A stretch of 64,000 bases of DNA, from the NCBI RefSeq assembly GCF_014322795.1, contig NZ_JAASTT010000003.1, forward strand, positions 174,267-238,266, written 5' to 3'. Positions 17,422 to 26,095 of the stretch are shown here, piece by piece. The position numbers and the translations under genes were made by a program. The notes beneath the pieces were generated by a model. It was given only the letters and a program-made list of their open reading frames with translations. It ran no database searches and was not told the DNA's origin. The DNA comes from Paenilisteria portnoyi. GTDB lineage: Bacteria; Bacillota; Bacilli; Lactobacillales; Listeriaceae. Within the stretch, counting starts at the first letter, position 1. Every line of letters starts with the position of its first letter.

Positions 17422-18615
17422 GTGGAAAGCAATATGTTGGAGGCGTTCCGGACAACGCAGAATTCAAAAATTAAAAAGTTAAAAATTTTATATAATTTGA
17501 TACGAAAGCACGCGTCCATCACGGTGGAAGAGCTACTTGCCGAGACAGGAATGAAGCCTGCTACGTGTGCGCGCTTGCTTGATGAACTGAGTAAAAATGA
17601 CTTGATTAATAGCGGGGAATTAGGTGCCTCAACAGGAGGAAGAAAACCGATTCTATACCGCATTAATCCCGAAAAAGCGTATTTGATAGGCATCGAAGTC
17701 ACGAATATTTATTCTACGATTGTACTTTCTGACCTCAATTTGAAAGAGATTGGACATAAGAAAATCAAGATGGGTGCGCCGGCTTCGATTTACAGAACGC
17801 TCGATATGTTTGTGGAGCAGTTGCTGGATTTGCTGAGCGAGCATGAAAAGCAGATCGCGGAAATTCTGGGGATTGGCATTTCTATCGATGACTTATTCGA
17901 TCAAGTGAATCAGAACACGGATGTGACGCCGAGTGATATTGAGCATTATTTAGCGGCTAAAATCCCGACATATATCATGGTTGGAAGTGGCGTTAATTTT
18001 GCGGCGCTCGCAGAATATCGCGTCCATTATTGGCAGACGAGCGACCGTTTTTTATTGACGACATGCGATATTGAAATTCGTAGTGCGGAGATTGTCGCAG
18101 GCGTCGTGATATCGGGAAGTGACGGAATGACGAATGCATTTGGACATACGATTATCGACACGAATGGTTCGCGCTGTTATTGCGGCTCTTACGGTTGCCT
18201 TCATACGTACAGTTCTTTGCCGGCGATTAAGGCTAAAATACAGCATGATTTAAAACAAGGGAAGGCGTCGATGCTGACGGATCTAGTAGAAAATCCAGAT
18301 GAAATCGATTACTTCACGATTTTCCAGGCGTTAGAACAGGATGATCCGATGTGCCATGAAATTCTGAAAAATGCGGCTTACTATTATGGTATTGCTTTAT
18401 CGAATTTAATCCTAACGACGCAACCCGACACCGTTGTCTGTGGCGGAACCTTGGTCCCAAAAGGCACGTTTTTCGAGGACGTCAAAAGAACTGTAGAAGA
18501 ACGATTGAAAGCTTTTCCAAAAATAAAAACAACAATCCATCCAGCAAAAGAGTCATATGAAATTGTGGCTCAAGGCGCAGGGGGTATGGTTTTAGAGAGG
18601 TTTTTAAATAACTAG
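17422..18615 (+). CDS. ROK family transcriptional regulator (NagC/XylR type)
   Basis: A protein of about 397 residues. The N-terminal winged helix (ITVEELLAETGMKPATCARLLDEL, about residues 33-56) is followed by a ROK sugar-kinase-like domain. The zinc motif is present as CYCGSYGCL (about residue 255) after a GHTIIDTNG loop. The catalytic-type motifs of ROK kinases are only partly kept, as expected for a regulator. Starts at GTG 17416 and GTG 17422 are possible; GAGGGGGG at 17406-17413 favours 17422. It is divergent from punA and the nucleoside symporter, so control of that operon or of a sugar system nearby is possible. Confidence 0.82.
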   Translation: MESNMLEAFRTTQNSKIKKLKILYNLIRKHASITVEELLAETGMKPATCARLLDELSKNDLINSGELGASTGGRKPILYRINPEKAYLIGIEVTNIYSTIVLSDLNLKEIGHKKIKMGAPASIYRTLDMFVEQLLDLLSEHEKQIAEILGIGISIDDLFDQVNQNTDVTPSDIEHYLAAKIPTYIMVGSGVNFAALAEYRVHYWQTSDRFLLTTCDIEIRSAEIVAGVVISGSDGMTNAFGHTIIDTNGSRCYCGSYGCLHTYSSLPAIKAKIQHDLKQGKASMLTDLVENPDEIDYFTIFQALEQDDPMCHEILKNAAYYYGIALSNLILTTQPDTVVCGGTLVPKGTFFEDVKRTVEERLKAFPKIKTTIHPAKESYEIVAQGAGGMVLERFLNN

Positions 18616-18654
18616 AAAAATGGCGCTGCATCTGAGACAGCGCCATTTTTCTAG
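18612..18654. terminator. Bidirectional terminator embedded in two stop codons
   Basis: A perfect 17-bp stem (CTAGAAAAATGGCGCTG at 18612-18628, complement at 18638-18654) contains the stop codons of both converging genes. Confidence 0.92.
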
Positions 18655-19514
18655 TTATGGGCAAGTTCGATTTCTTTTTTATCCCCCTTGTACGTATACA
18701 AAAACCAGGCGACTTTTTCCTGGATATCCGGGTTGGCAAACATCGTTCGGTGGTCATATTCCGCCCCTTTATAATAGCTTTCCAAGTAAACCTTAGCGGT
18801 ATCTTTAAAAATAAGACGCGATCCCAGAGCACTCAAAACCGGGACAATATCGTCGGAAAGACTGCCATCATCAATATCGCCAGCAATCGATAAAACGAGC
18901 AAATTAGAATCAATTTTACCGCGATTATCCTTATAGGCTTTCAAAAGAGGCGTCGTCACAGGAACATCGGTAAATGCCAAATCCCCGTCATTATCCTCCT
19001 CATCCAAATCATTATACGGCGCACCAATCGCGACCAAACGCTCGAGTGTCGGCATCGTCTTGGCATATTTTTGAGAATAAGTGGATAAGACAAGCCCACC
19101 ATTCGAATGTCCAACACCATCAAATCTAGCAAAATGATAACGTTTTTCTAGATCCTGCATGGCGATTCGAAGCCAATCCGTCTGCTGCTCAATGGTCGCA
19201 TCGATACTATCCTCAAATCCAATTTGAACGATGGGATGTTTGGCATTTTTAGTAAACACGCCATGATAGCTGATCTCGCCATCTGTCCCAATCTCGAGTT
19301 TGATCCGCTCATTGGAAAGCTGATAATCATCGATAAACGTATCGCTGAAGCCATCAAACGTATCGACGCTACCACCAGTCCCATGAACAAGAACTAGGGC
19401 AGTTTCCCCAGAGAGATTTGGCAAATTTTCGATTTCTTTTTCCGAGATTTTGGAATGACCGCATCCCGCCAAAACGAGAAGAAGAAATCCAATGCCGAGT
19501 ATCCATTTTTTCAT
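18651..19514 (-). CDS. Lipoprotein alpha/beta hydrolase (DUF915 family)
   Basis: A 287-residue secreted lipoprotein. The signal peptide MKKWILGIGFLLLVLAGCGH ends in a lipobox (LAGC), so the mature protein should be anchored outside the cytoplasmic membrane. The alpha/beta-hydrolase oxyanion motif LVHGTGG (about residue 43) and nucleophile elbow GVGHSNGGLV (about residue 126) are clear. A catalytic His is probable in the C-terminal EYDHRTMFANPDIQ. It resembles DUF915 proteins of Firmicutes, which have unproven substrates. A longer frame begins at 19553, but GAAAGGA on the minus strand supports ATG 19514. It follows the RpiR gene after 25 bp and may be cotranscribed. Confidence 0.82.
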   Translation of the reverse strand: MKKWILGIGFLLLVLAGCGHSKISEKEIENLPNLSGETALVLVHGTGGSVDTFDGFSDTFIDDYQLSNERIKLEIGTDGEISYHGVFTKNAKHPIVQIGFEDSIDATIEQQTDWLRIAMQDLEKRYHFARFDGVGHSNGGLVLSTYSQKYAKTMPTLERLVAIGAPYNDLDEEDNDGDLAFTDVPVTTPLLKAYKDNRGKIDSNLLVLSIAGDIDDGSLSDDIVPVLSALGSRLIFKDTAKVYLESYYKGAEYDHRTMFANPDIQEKVAWFLYTYKGDKKEIELAHN

Positions 19515-19539
19515 GTGGGTAAATCCTTTCTTTAGCGTG

Positions 19540-20292
19540 TTATTTGGCCTCACTATCCAGTTTGCGCCTAATTTCCCGCGCGATACATTCTACCGTATAT
19601 AGAGCAGGGAGTTGAGATGTAATATCAGCCCCTTGATATGTTTCGCGATGAATATAGTATGGAATATTAACGTCGGAAAGTCGCGCCACCGTTGATTTTT
19701 CGCTATTTGTGATCGAAAGAATTTTGCATTGGTGGGCGTTTATATGTTGAATATATTTAATGACTTCACTCGTTTCGCCGGAGACCGAGACCGCGATGAT
19801 GCACAGTTTCCCAGAAAGCCCTTTAGAAAGGTGATTAAACGGGTGATTCAGCGGGTCCTCGATGTGTAAAGCCAGCGTAAATAACGAGGAAAAATACAGC
19901 GCGCCATATTCCGCGACAATGCCCGATGAGCCGACGCCGACAAATAAAACTAGCTCAGCATCTTTCAACAATTCGGCAGCTTGCGCAATCCGCGACTTAA
20001 ATTCCGCCTGTGATGTCCGTTTTAAAAAATCAATATATGTCGTTTCATCCGCCAAGTCGACCTGCGTAGCACTGGCTTGTTCCGCATACATCCGCAAACG
20101 CACCCGAAACTCCGAAAAACCACTACATTCAAACTTACGGCAAAATCGTAAAATCGTCGCTGTACTAACATGTGTCGCATCCGCTAAATCACGAATTCGC
20201 ATCAAACTAACTTTATCCAAATTGGCAGTGACATACTTATAAATCATCATGTCCACATCGCTCAATTCAGGCGTCTTATCCAAAAATAGCAC
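19540..20292 (-). CDS. RpiR family transcriptional regulator (beta-glucoside paralog 1)
   Basis: A 250-residue regulator with an N-terminal HTH_6 domain (MRIRDLADATHVSTATILRFCRKF, about residues 30-53) and a C-terminal SIS domain that binds phosphosugars (LVLFVGVGSSGIVAEYGALY, about residue 122, and SVSGETSEVIKYI). I choose GTG 20292 because AGGAGG lies ten bases upstream. The frame opens at a TTG further up, which lacks an RBS. It is divergent from an EIIC, GH4 and NagB-like operon, which it probably controls through phosphorylated beta-glucosides. It is closely similar to the RpiR protein at 31513-32265. Confidence 0.87.
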   Translation of the reverse strand: MLFLDKTPELSDVDMMIYKYVTANLDKVSLMRIRDLADATHVSTATILRFCRKFECSGFSEFRVRLRMYAEQASATQVDLADETTYIDFLKRTSQAEFKSRIAQAAELLKDAELVLFVGVGSSGIVAEYGALYFSSLFTLALHIEDPLNHPFNHLSKGLSGKLCIIAVSVSGETSEVIKYIQHINAHQCKILSITNSEKSTVARLSDVNIPYYIHRETYQGADITSQLPALYTVECIAREIRRKLDSEAK

Positions 20293-20390
20293 AACGTTTC
20301 GACCTCCTCTAGAAATCAACCTATATCAAAAGTCTAGCATATAACATCTTGCGTTACAACCTGTTACTTTTACGACACAAATTTCATCTT

Positions 20391-20450
20391 TGCAAACGCT
20401 TTTCTAAATAGTTTCACGCTATATCAATTCGAACTAGTAGCATCTATAAT
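20391..20450 (+). promoter_or_regulatory. Promoter region of the EIIC-GH4 operon with cre-like site
   Basis: TGCAAACGCTTTTC (20391-20404) resembles a cre site with three mismatches. TATAAT (20445-20450) is a good -10, but its -35 is weak, which suggests the need for an activator or an RpiR-dependent control. A family A repeat lies between this -10 and the gene, so it would be in the mRNA leader. Confidence 0.5.
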
Positions 20451-20474
20451 AAAGACAAGAAAGCGCTATCTTTG

Positions 20475-20537
20475 TTGAGGTCCTTTGAAGGAAACGAATT
20501 AGGGCCTCAATATGCAGAGGAACGAAGTGAGTCTGTA
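20475..20537 (+). repeat. Structured intergenic repeat, family A, copy 3 (in an mRNA leader)
   Basis: Stem 1 TTGAGGTCCT (20475-20484) pairs with AGGGCCTCAA (20501-20510), including one G-U pair. Stem 2 TGCAGA (20513-20518) pairs with TCTGTA (20532-20537) around GGAACGAAGTGAG. It lies between the putative -10 and the EIIC start codon. Confidence 0.75.
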
Positions 20538-20573
20538 GTCATTTCAATTTTAAAAAGGTGAGGAGAAAAGACA

Positions 20574-21917
20574 ATGAATAAGTTTTACGCATTTTTGGAA
20601 AATCGTTTGGCGCCAGTCGCAGCAAAATTATCGGCGCAACGACATTTAGCATCGGTTCGTGACGGTATCATGCTAGCCATGCCATTTTTAATTATTGGGT
20701 CTGTTTTTATGATTATTCAATACTTACCGATTCCAGGTTACGAAGATTTTATGGCGAACATTTTTGGTTCCCAGTGGCAAGTGAAACTCGGTTATCCCGT
20801 CGAAGCCTCCTATAATATTATGGCGATTTTAGCCTGTTTTGGCGTCGCTTACCGACTTGCCGAGAAATATAAAACCGCCGATCCATTGATGAGCGGAGCG
20901 GTCGCCCTTGTTAGTTTTATCCTAACGATTCCGCAAATCACGTCTTTCACACCAGAAGGTAGCAAAACGGCGTACGATGTTGGCGGTGTCATCCCAACGA
21001 TTCTTACCGGAAGTCAAGGTCTGTTCGTCGCAATCGTCGTCGCCCTTGGTGCCACAGAGATTTTTCGCGTTATTTTTGAGAAAAATTGGGTCATCAAAAT
21101 GCCAGATGGTGTTCCTGAAGCCGTCGGAAAATCGTTTATTGCCCTGATTCCAGGATTTATCACGATTACAACCGTCTGGATTTTACGTCTACTCATTGAA
21201 TTAACACCATTTTCAAGTATCAATGAAATTATTTCGACAGTCATCGGTATCCCTATGCATTACATCGGCAGTACGCTACCTGGCATGATTGTAACCGTTA
21301 TCATCATTGCGTTGCTTTGGAGCATTGGGCTGCACGGCGATGCTATCATCGGTGCCTTCACAAATCCCGTTTGGCTCGCCAACATGGACGAAAACCGCGC
21401 TGCATTCCAAGCCGGCAAGGAATTACCGAATGTTGTCACGCAACAATTTTACGAATTATGGATCGTACCCGGCGGAACTGGCGCCTTGCTTGGCCTCGTA
21501 ATCCTGCTATTCTGGCGCGCGAAAAGTAAGCAAATGAAGCAACTTGCCAAAATTTCTGGACCAGCGAGCGTATTCAATATTAGCGAACCAATCGTATTCG
21601 GTGTCCCGATCGTTTTGAATCCGTATTTCATCATTCCATTCGTGCTCACGCCAGTACTACTCGTGATTATGACCTATTTCGGCATGGAATCCGGCCTTGT
21701 CGCAAAACCAGCCGGCATCGCGCTTCCGTGGACCACACCGCCAATCATCAGCGGTTTCCTAGCAACCGGCGGCAAAATCTCTGGCTCCATCATGCAAATC
21801 ATCAATATCCTCGTCGCCATGCTCATCTACTGGCCGTTTTTCAAAGTCTGGGATGCGCAAAAATATAAAGAAGAACAAGCTTTAACAAATGAAGAAGTTG
21901 GGAGTCCTAAAGCATGA
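20574..21917 (+). CDS. PTS lactose/cellobiose-type EIIC permease
   Basis: A 447-residue membrane component of a lactose/cellobiose (CelB-like) phosphotransferase system. It has about ten hydrophobic segments, the family start NKFYAFLENRLAPVAAKLSAQRHL, and the conserved substrate region IWSIGLHGD (about residue 254) and FNISEPIVFGVPIVLNP (about residue 335). The enzyme takes up a beta-glucoside while EIIB phosphorylates it. Neither EIIA nor EIIB is encoded in the window, so it must use subunits from elsewhere. A good RBS (GGTGAGGAG) precedes ATG 20574. It overlaps the GH4 gene by four bases. Confidence 0.9.
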   Translation: MNKFYAFLENRLAPVAAKLSAQRHLASVRDGIMLAMPFLIIGSVFMIIQYLPIPGYEDFMANIFGSQWQVKLGYPVEASYNIMAILACFGVAYRLAEKYKTADPLMSGAVALVSFILTIPQITSFTPEGSKTAYDVGGVIPTILTGSQGLFVAIVVALGATEIFRVIFEKNWVIKMPDGVPEAVGKSFIALIPGFITITTVWILRLLIELTPFSSINEIISTVIGIPMHYIGSTLPGMIVTVIIIALLWSIGLHGDAIIGAFTNPVWLANMDENRAAFQAGKELPNVVTQQFYELWIVPGGTGALLGLVILLFWRAKSKQMKQLAKISGPASVFNISEPIVFGVPIVLNPYFIIPFVLTPVLLVIMTYFGMESGLVAKPAGIALPWTTPPIISGFLATGGKISGSIMQIINILVAMLIYWPFFKVWDAQKYKEEQALTNEEVGSPKA

Positions 21918-23230
21918 AAAAAGCATTGAAAATCGCAACAATCGGTGGTGGCTCAAGCTACACACCCGAACTAATCGAAGGCTTCATCAACCGCTACGAC
22001 GAATTACCAATCAGCGAACTATGGCTCGTTGACGTGGAAGAAGGCCGTGAAAAACTAGAAATCGTGGGCGCATTGGCAAAACGCATGGTTGAAAAAGCCG
22101 GCGTTCCAATCCAGATTCACCTCACGATGGACCGCGAAGCCGCGTTAAAAGACGCCGATTTCGTCACGACGCAGTTTCGCGTTGGGCGTCTCGAAGCCCG
22201 GATGTTAGACGAAAGCATTCCACTAAAATACGACGTTATCGGTCAAGAAACAAACGGCCCCGGCGGACTTTTCAAAGGATTGCGGACGATTCCAGTTATC
22301 CTCGACATTTGCCGTGACATCGAGCGACTTTGTCCAGATGCCTGGCTCGTCAATTTCACCAATCCAGCTGGAATGGTCACCGAAGCCGTATTGCGCTACA
22401 GCAATATCACGAAAGTCGTCGGGTTATGCAACGGCCCAATCGGCATCAAAAAAGGTATTGCCAAAGAACTCGGCGTCGACACATCCCGCATCTATGTCGA
22501 ATTTGCAGGCCTTAACCACATGGTCTTCGCAAAAAACGTCTATCTTGATGGCAAAAATGTCACATCCACCGTCATGGAAAAAATGACAAAAAATGAAGAT
22601 GGCATCTCCCTGAAAAATATTGCAGACGTCGGCTGGGACCCACTATTCCTAAACACGCTCGGCATGGTCCCAATCGGCTATCTGCGCTATTATTACCAAA
22701 CTTCCATCATGCTCGCCGAACAAAAAGCCGCCGTTGCTAAAGAAGGAACGCGAGCAGAAGTAGTGAAACGCGTCGAGACCGAACTTTTCGAGCTATATAA
22801 GAATCTTGATTTGGCCGAAAAACCAAAGCAACTCGAACAACGCGGAGGAGCCTATTACAGTGAAGCCGCTTGCAATTTAATCCATTCCATTTATAATGAT
22901 AAGCGAGACATCCAAACCGTCAATACACGTAACAATGGCGCGGTCGCAGGCATTGATCCAGATTCCGCCGTCGAAGTAAACTGCGTGATTACGCGTCAAG
23001 GCCCAATCCCATTAACCACCGGGCCCCTTCCAATTGCGGTAAACGGTCTCGTCCAGTCCATCAAGTCTTTCGAGCGACTGGCCGCAGAAGCCGCAGTGAC
23101 AGGCGATTACAACACAGCACTACTCGCGATGACCATCAATCCACTCGTGCCAAGCGACGCAATTGCGCACCAACTTTTAGATGAGCTACTTGAGGCGCAT
23201 CAAGCCTATTTACCACAATTCAATAAATAA
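21914..23230 (+). CDS. GH4 family 6-phospho-glycosidase (probable 6-phospho-beta-glucosidase), CNGP type
   Basis: A 438-residue NAD- and metal-dependent glycosidase of family GH4, which hydrolyses phosphorylated disaccharides imported by the PTS. The NAD motif ATIGGGSSYTPEL (residues 8-20), metal ligands Cys172 (GLCNGPIG) and His202 (GLNHM), and NPAGMVTEA are all present. GH4 members usually carry CN[VIT]P when acting on 6-phospho-beta-glucosides; this one has CNGP. The ATG overlaps the EIIC stop. It is paralogous to the GH4 genes at 29976-31301 and 36683-38017. Substrate class is inferred from the EIIC. Confidence 0.88.
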   Translation: MKKALKIATIGGGSSYTPELIEGFINRYDELPISELWLVDVEEGREKLEIVGALAKRMVEKAGVPIQIHLTMDREAALKDADFVTTQFRVGRLEARMLDESIPLKYDVIGQETNGPGGLFKGLRTIPVILDICRDIERLCPDAWLVNFTNPAGMVTEAVLRYSNITKVVGLCNGPIGIKKGIAKELGVDTSRIYVEFAGLNHMVFAKNVYLDGKNVTSTVMEKMTKNEDGISLKNIADVGWDPLFLNTLGMVPIGYLRYYYQTSIMLAEQKAAVAKEGTRAEVVKRVETELFELYKNLDLAEKPKQLEQRGGAYYSEAACNLIHSIYNDKRDIQTVNTRNNGAVAGIDPDSAVEVNCVITRQGPIPLTTGPLPIAVNGLVQSIKSFERLAAEAAVTGDYNTALLAMTINPLVPSDAIAHQLLDELLEAHQAYLPQFNK

Positions 23231-23251
23231 AGAGAGGAAGATGGAACCAAC

Positions 23252-23977
23252 ATGAACGCATTAAATTTGAAAGTACTAGCAGATTACGAAACGATGAGCG
23301 ACGAAGCAACCGGACTTGTCATCGAAACCTTCAAACAAACACCAGAAGGCCTCTATTGTTTTGCCGGAGGAGACACACCAGTTGGCGCATTACGCCGACT
23401 CGTTGCCGCCCATAAAGCCGGAGAAATCGACTTGCAAAAAGCCTATTTTGTAGAGCTTGACGAATGGGTAGGACTAGACGGAGACGACGAAGGCAGCTGC
23501 CTGAATTACCTAGAAACCGAACTATTCGGCCCAGCGCAAATCGATCCATCCCATTACTATTACTTCCACGCCAAATCCGCAGATCTCGAAGGCGAATGCC
23601 ATGCAGCAGACCAGTTCATAAAAAAACACGGCGGACTCGAATTAATCTTGCTAGGCGTAGGCGTCAACGGACATCTCGGCTTCAATGAACCAGGCGTCAG
23701 CTTCGACAATTACGCCCACGTCATCGATCTCGACAGCACCACACAAAATGTCGGGCAAAAATACTTCACAAAAGAAGTCGATCGCACAAAAGGAATCACG
23801 CTCGGAGTGAAACATATTCTCGAAGCAAAAACAGCGATTCTAGTCGCAAACGGTGAGAAAAAACAAACCGCAATCACCCACTTACTAGAAGAAAAAGTCA
23901 CCGATGAATGGCCAGTAACAGTTCTCAGAGAACACAACAATGCTCACATATTTATCGATAAACTAGCCCTTGCATAA
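23252..23977 (+). CDS. Glucosamine-6-phosphate deaminase/isomerase-like protein (NagB family)
   Basis: A 241-residue member of the NagB/6-phosphogluconolactonase fold. The substrate-phosphate loop CFAGGDTPVGAL (about residues 36-47), ELDEW with the catalytic-type Asp, and GVGVNGHLGFNEP (about residues 136-148) are kept. Usual NagB has G-DGH; here the position before Gly is Asn. NagB turns glucosamine-6-phosphate into fructose-6-phosphate and ammonia. It ends an EIIC-GH4-NagB operon, which suggests the imported sugar may contain glucosamine, for example a chitobiose-like compound. That is inference. Confidence 0.82.
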   Translation: MNALNLKVLADYETMSDEATGLVIETFKQTPEGLYCFAGGDTPVGALRRLVAAHKAGEIDLQKAYFVELDEWVGLDGDDEGSCLNYLETELFGPAQIDPSHYYYFHAKSADLEGECHAADQFIKKHGGLELILLGVGVNGHLGFNEPGVSFDNYAHVIDLDSTTQNVGQKYFTKEVDRTKGITLGVKHILEAKTAILVANGEKKQTAITHLLEEKVTDEWPVTVLREHNNAHIFIDKLALA

Positions 23978-24023
23978 CATAAAAAACTTGCGTTGATTAT
24001 AACTCAGCGCAAGTTTTTTATGT
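23978..24023 (+). terminator. Terminator of the EIIC-GH4-NagB operon
   Basis: CATAAAAAACTTGCG pairs with CGCAAGTTTTTTATG around a loop of about 14 bases. The right arm includes the T-run. Confidence 0.88.
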
Positions 24024-24138
24024 AAAAATTGAGTATCTTCCCAATATGTAGTATTCTTAAAGAAAGAGTTGCACGGAAGAAACGTTACATATAAAACATT
24101 ATCAAAATACAGAAATGTGAAAAGGGAGAAAGATCGAA

Positions 24139-25245
24139 ATGGAAAGGAAATATAATCTAGATCTGCTAAGATGCTTATCGATTTTAATGGTCATAATCAT
24201 TCACGTATCCGCCACACATCTACTTGGGAATGCTGCTGAAATGAACACAAACTTTGCAATCTCCAATTTTTACGATTCGATATCGCGCACTGCTGTGCCA
24301 CTATTCGTACTATTAAGCGGTTATTTCACACTACGCAAAAGCAAAAATCTAACAACGTACTTCAAGAAACTAACATTAGGGCTAATCATCCCAACGCTCG
24401 TATGGATGGTACTCTACGAAGTATTCGAATTCCTAGATACAGGCGGTTGGAACGGCTTCATTCAATTCGTAAAAGACGGCGGATTATGGGGCTCATTTGA
24501 CAACTTATTTCTAAACAATCTCGGCAGACATCTCTGGTTCATGCCGATGTTTATTGGGTTACAAATTCTAGCGCCACTACTCATTTTTATCAGGAAACAC
24601 ATTGGCGAAGTAGCATTCTTGATTCTAGGCCTATTTTTCCTTGCAGTCGGACTATTCGAAGCCTTTTTCGCATTCCGAGGAACCGATGTGGTTATAGCCA
24701 ATCTATTCAGTTGCGTGCTTTACCTAGGCTACTTCATTCTCGGTTACAGCTTACCAAATACGATTCTATCTCGATTGAAAAAAGTAATCTGGTTCGCTAT
24801 TTTTGCGATGAGCACAGCCGCCATCTATTTTTTCACCAACTGGGCCCTCGGAAATATTGGAGACATTAGCTTTAAACCACTGTACTTCTACGATTACCTA
24901 TCGATATTTGTTGTCATCGCAGCGATTTCACTCTTCATGCTATTCACTAAAATCCAAATTCGTAGCACAGGACTACAAAAAATATCACGTAGCATCACAC
25001 CACACATCTTCTTTATTTACTTCGTGCATCTCGTTGTTTTGCGCTATGTCACACGCTTCTTCGCTGAAATAATAACAATAGAACATCATCTATCATGGGC
25101 TATTCCGCTTATGAGTATCATCATTTTCATCCTATCCTACATCGTTAGCCTACTATTCAGCCTGTTAAAATCATTGTTTGTAAAAAAGAAACAACGTGGG
25201 ACACCAGATTTTAAGATGATGAATTCTCCAATTGAAAAAGTATAA
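24139..25245 (+). CDS. Acyltransferase 3 family membrane protein (OafA/WecH-like)
   Basis: A 368-residue protein with about ten transmembrane segments. The family hallmark is at the N-terminus: LDLLRCLSILMVIIIHVSATH, with the catalytic-type His21 at the end of helix 1, and a second cluster NLGRHLWFMPMFIGLQI. Such proteins transfer acetyl or succinyl groups to cell-surface glycans. AAAGGGAGAAAG precedes ATG 24139. It stands alone with a two-way terminator behind it. Its target glycan is unknown; teichoic acid or the exopolysaccharide locus in this window are candidates, but no linkage is shown. Confidence 0.85.
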   Translation: MERKYNLDLLRCLSILMVIIIHVSATHLLGNAAEMNTNFAISNFYDSISRTAVPLFVLLSGYFTLRKSKNLTTYFKKLTLGLIIPTLVWMVLYEVFEFLDTGGWNGFIQFVKDGGLWGSFDNLFLNNLGRHLWFMPMFIGLQILAPLLIFIRKHIGEVAFLILGLFFLAVGLFEAFFAFRGTDVVIANLFSCVLYLGYFILGYSLPNTILSRLKKVIWFAIFAMSTAAIYFFTNWALGNIGDISFKPLYFYDYLSIFVVIAAISLFMLFTKIQIRSTGLQKISRSITPHIFFIYFVHLVVLRYVTRFFAEIITIEHHLSWAIPLMSIIIFILSYIVSLLFSLLKSLFVKKKQRGTPDFKMMNSPIEKV

Positions 25246-25246
25246 A

Positions 25247-25297
25247 AAAGAGTTTGAGTATCGTTCCTAGCTAGGACATATACTCAAACTCTTTGCT
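25247..25297. terminator. Bidirectional terminator
   Basis: AAAGAGTTTGAGTAT (25247-25261) pairs perfectly with 25280-25294, enclosing CCTAGCTAGG. It serves the acyltransferase gene and the converging secreted-protein gene. Confidence 0.88.
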
Positions 25298-25907
25298 ATT
25301 TCACCGTTACATAAATTGTTTTTTCCGTCGTTAATCCATAAAAATTCGAAGCCGTATACGTTACGAAATATTTACCAGGAACATCCGAATTCAAATCACT
25401 ACTTTTCACGTGTAAGAAAATTCGAATATCGCCAGCAATTTCATCAAACGCCGAAACATTCGTCCAATAATCGAAAAAAGTTCCGCGAGTAATGGTTGCA
25501 TCTTCCACTTCGATAATCGGTCTAGCAACGACATTCACTTCAACGCGACGCTCTTTCCAACGACCGTCACCTGCAATGGCGCGATACGTCACGTGATACG
25601 TTCCAACTTTACTCGAATCTACATCATTTTCAGTCACAAAAATGGAATTTGTTAAGTCCGTGTGATTATCATCATCATACGCAGTTAAAGAAATCGGTGG
25701 CATCATTGGATCGAAATCGCTATGCTTCTCAATGAAATACCGATGCGCATGCAAAGAAATACCTTTAATGCGATCACTGCCAGAAATCGCAAGTTTATTC
25801 TTATGCGGAATTGTTTTCGCTTTTGCCGAATGGTGGGCAAGACTTGCAGGAAGGACAAGCATTAGAGCGGATGTAACGAAGGCAGTTGTGGTCATTTTTT
25901 TATACAT
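25296..25907 (-). CDS. Secreted protein with two Ig-like (DUF5011-type) repeats
   Basis: A 203-residue exported protein. An N-terminal signal peptide (MYKKMTTTAFVTSALMLVLP, cleavage probably near AHHSAKA) is followed by two bacterial Ig-like units. The first covers about residues 55-130 and ends VGTYHVTYRAIAGDGRWKERR. The second covers about residues 133-203 and ends PGKYFVTYTASNFYG..KTIYVTVK. This is the pattern of DUF5011-like domains in Listeria surface proteins. There is no LPXTG, lipobox or repeat anchor, so it is probably released or loosely wall-bound. Function is unknown. Confidence 0.75.
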   Translation of the reverse strand: MYKKMTTTAFVTSALMLVLPASLAHHSAKAKTIPHKNKLAISGSDRIKGISLHAHRYFIEKHSDFDPMMPPISLTAYDDDNHTDLTNSIFVTENDVDSSKVGTYHVTYRAIAGDGRWKERRVEVNVVARPIIEVEDATITRGTFFDYWTNVSAFDEIAGDIRIFLHVKSSDLNSDVPGKYFVTYTASNFYGLTTEKTIYVTVK

Positions 25908-26095
25908 GTGTGTTCACTCCTAAGTTTCTTATAGCTTTATTATACAGCATAAGAGCATTGAAGAGTGTTAGAAATTAAACAAAATTATGGCGATATTGTG
26001 TATTTTTCGCCATATAGAGCCCGAAACAAAAGGCTCTCTTTATATCGAAAAGTGCGGACTCTCTATAACCGAGTGAACATTACTCAATATAAAAT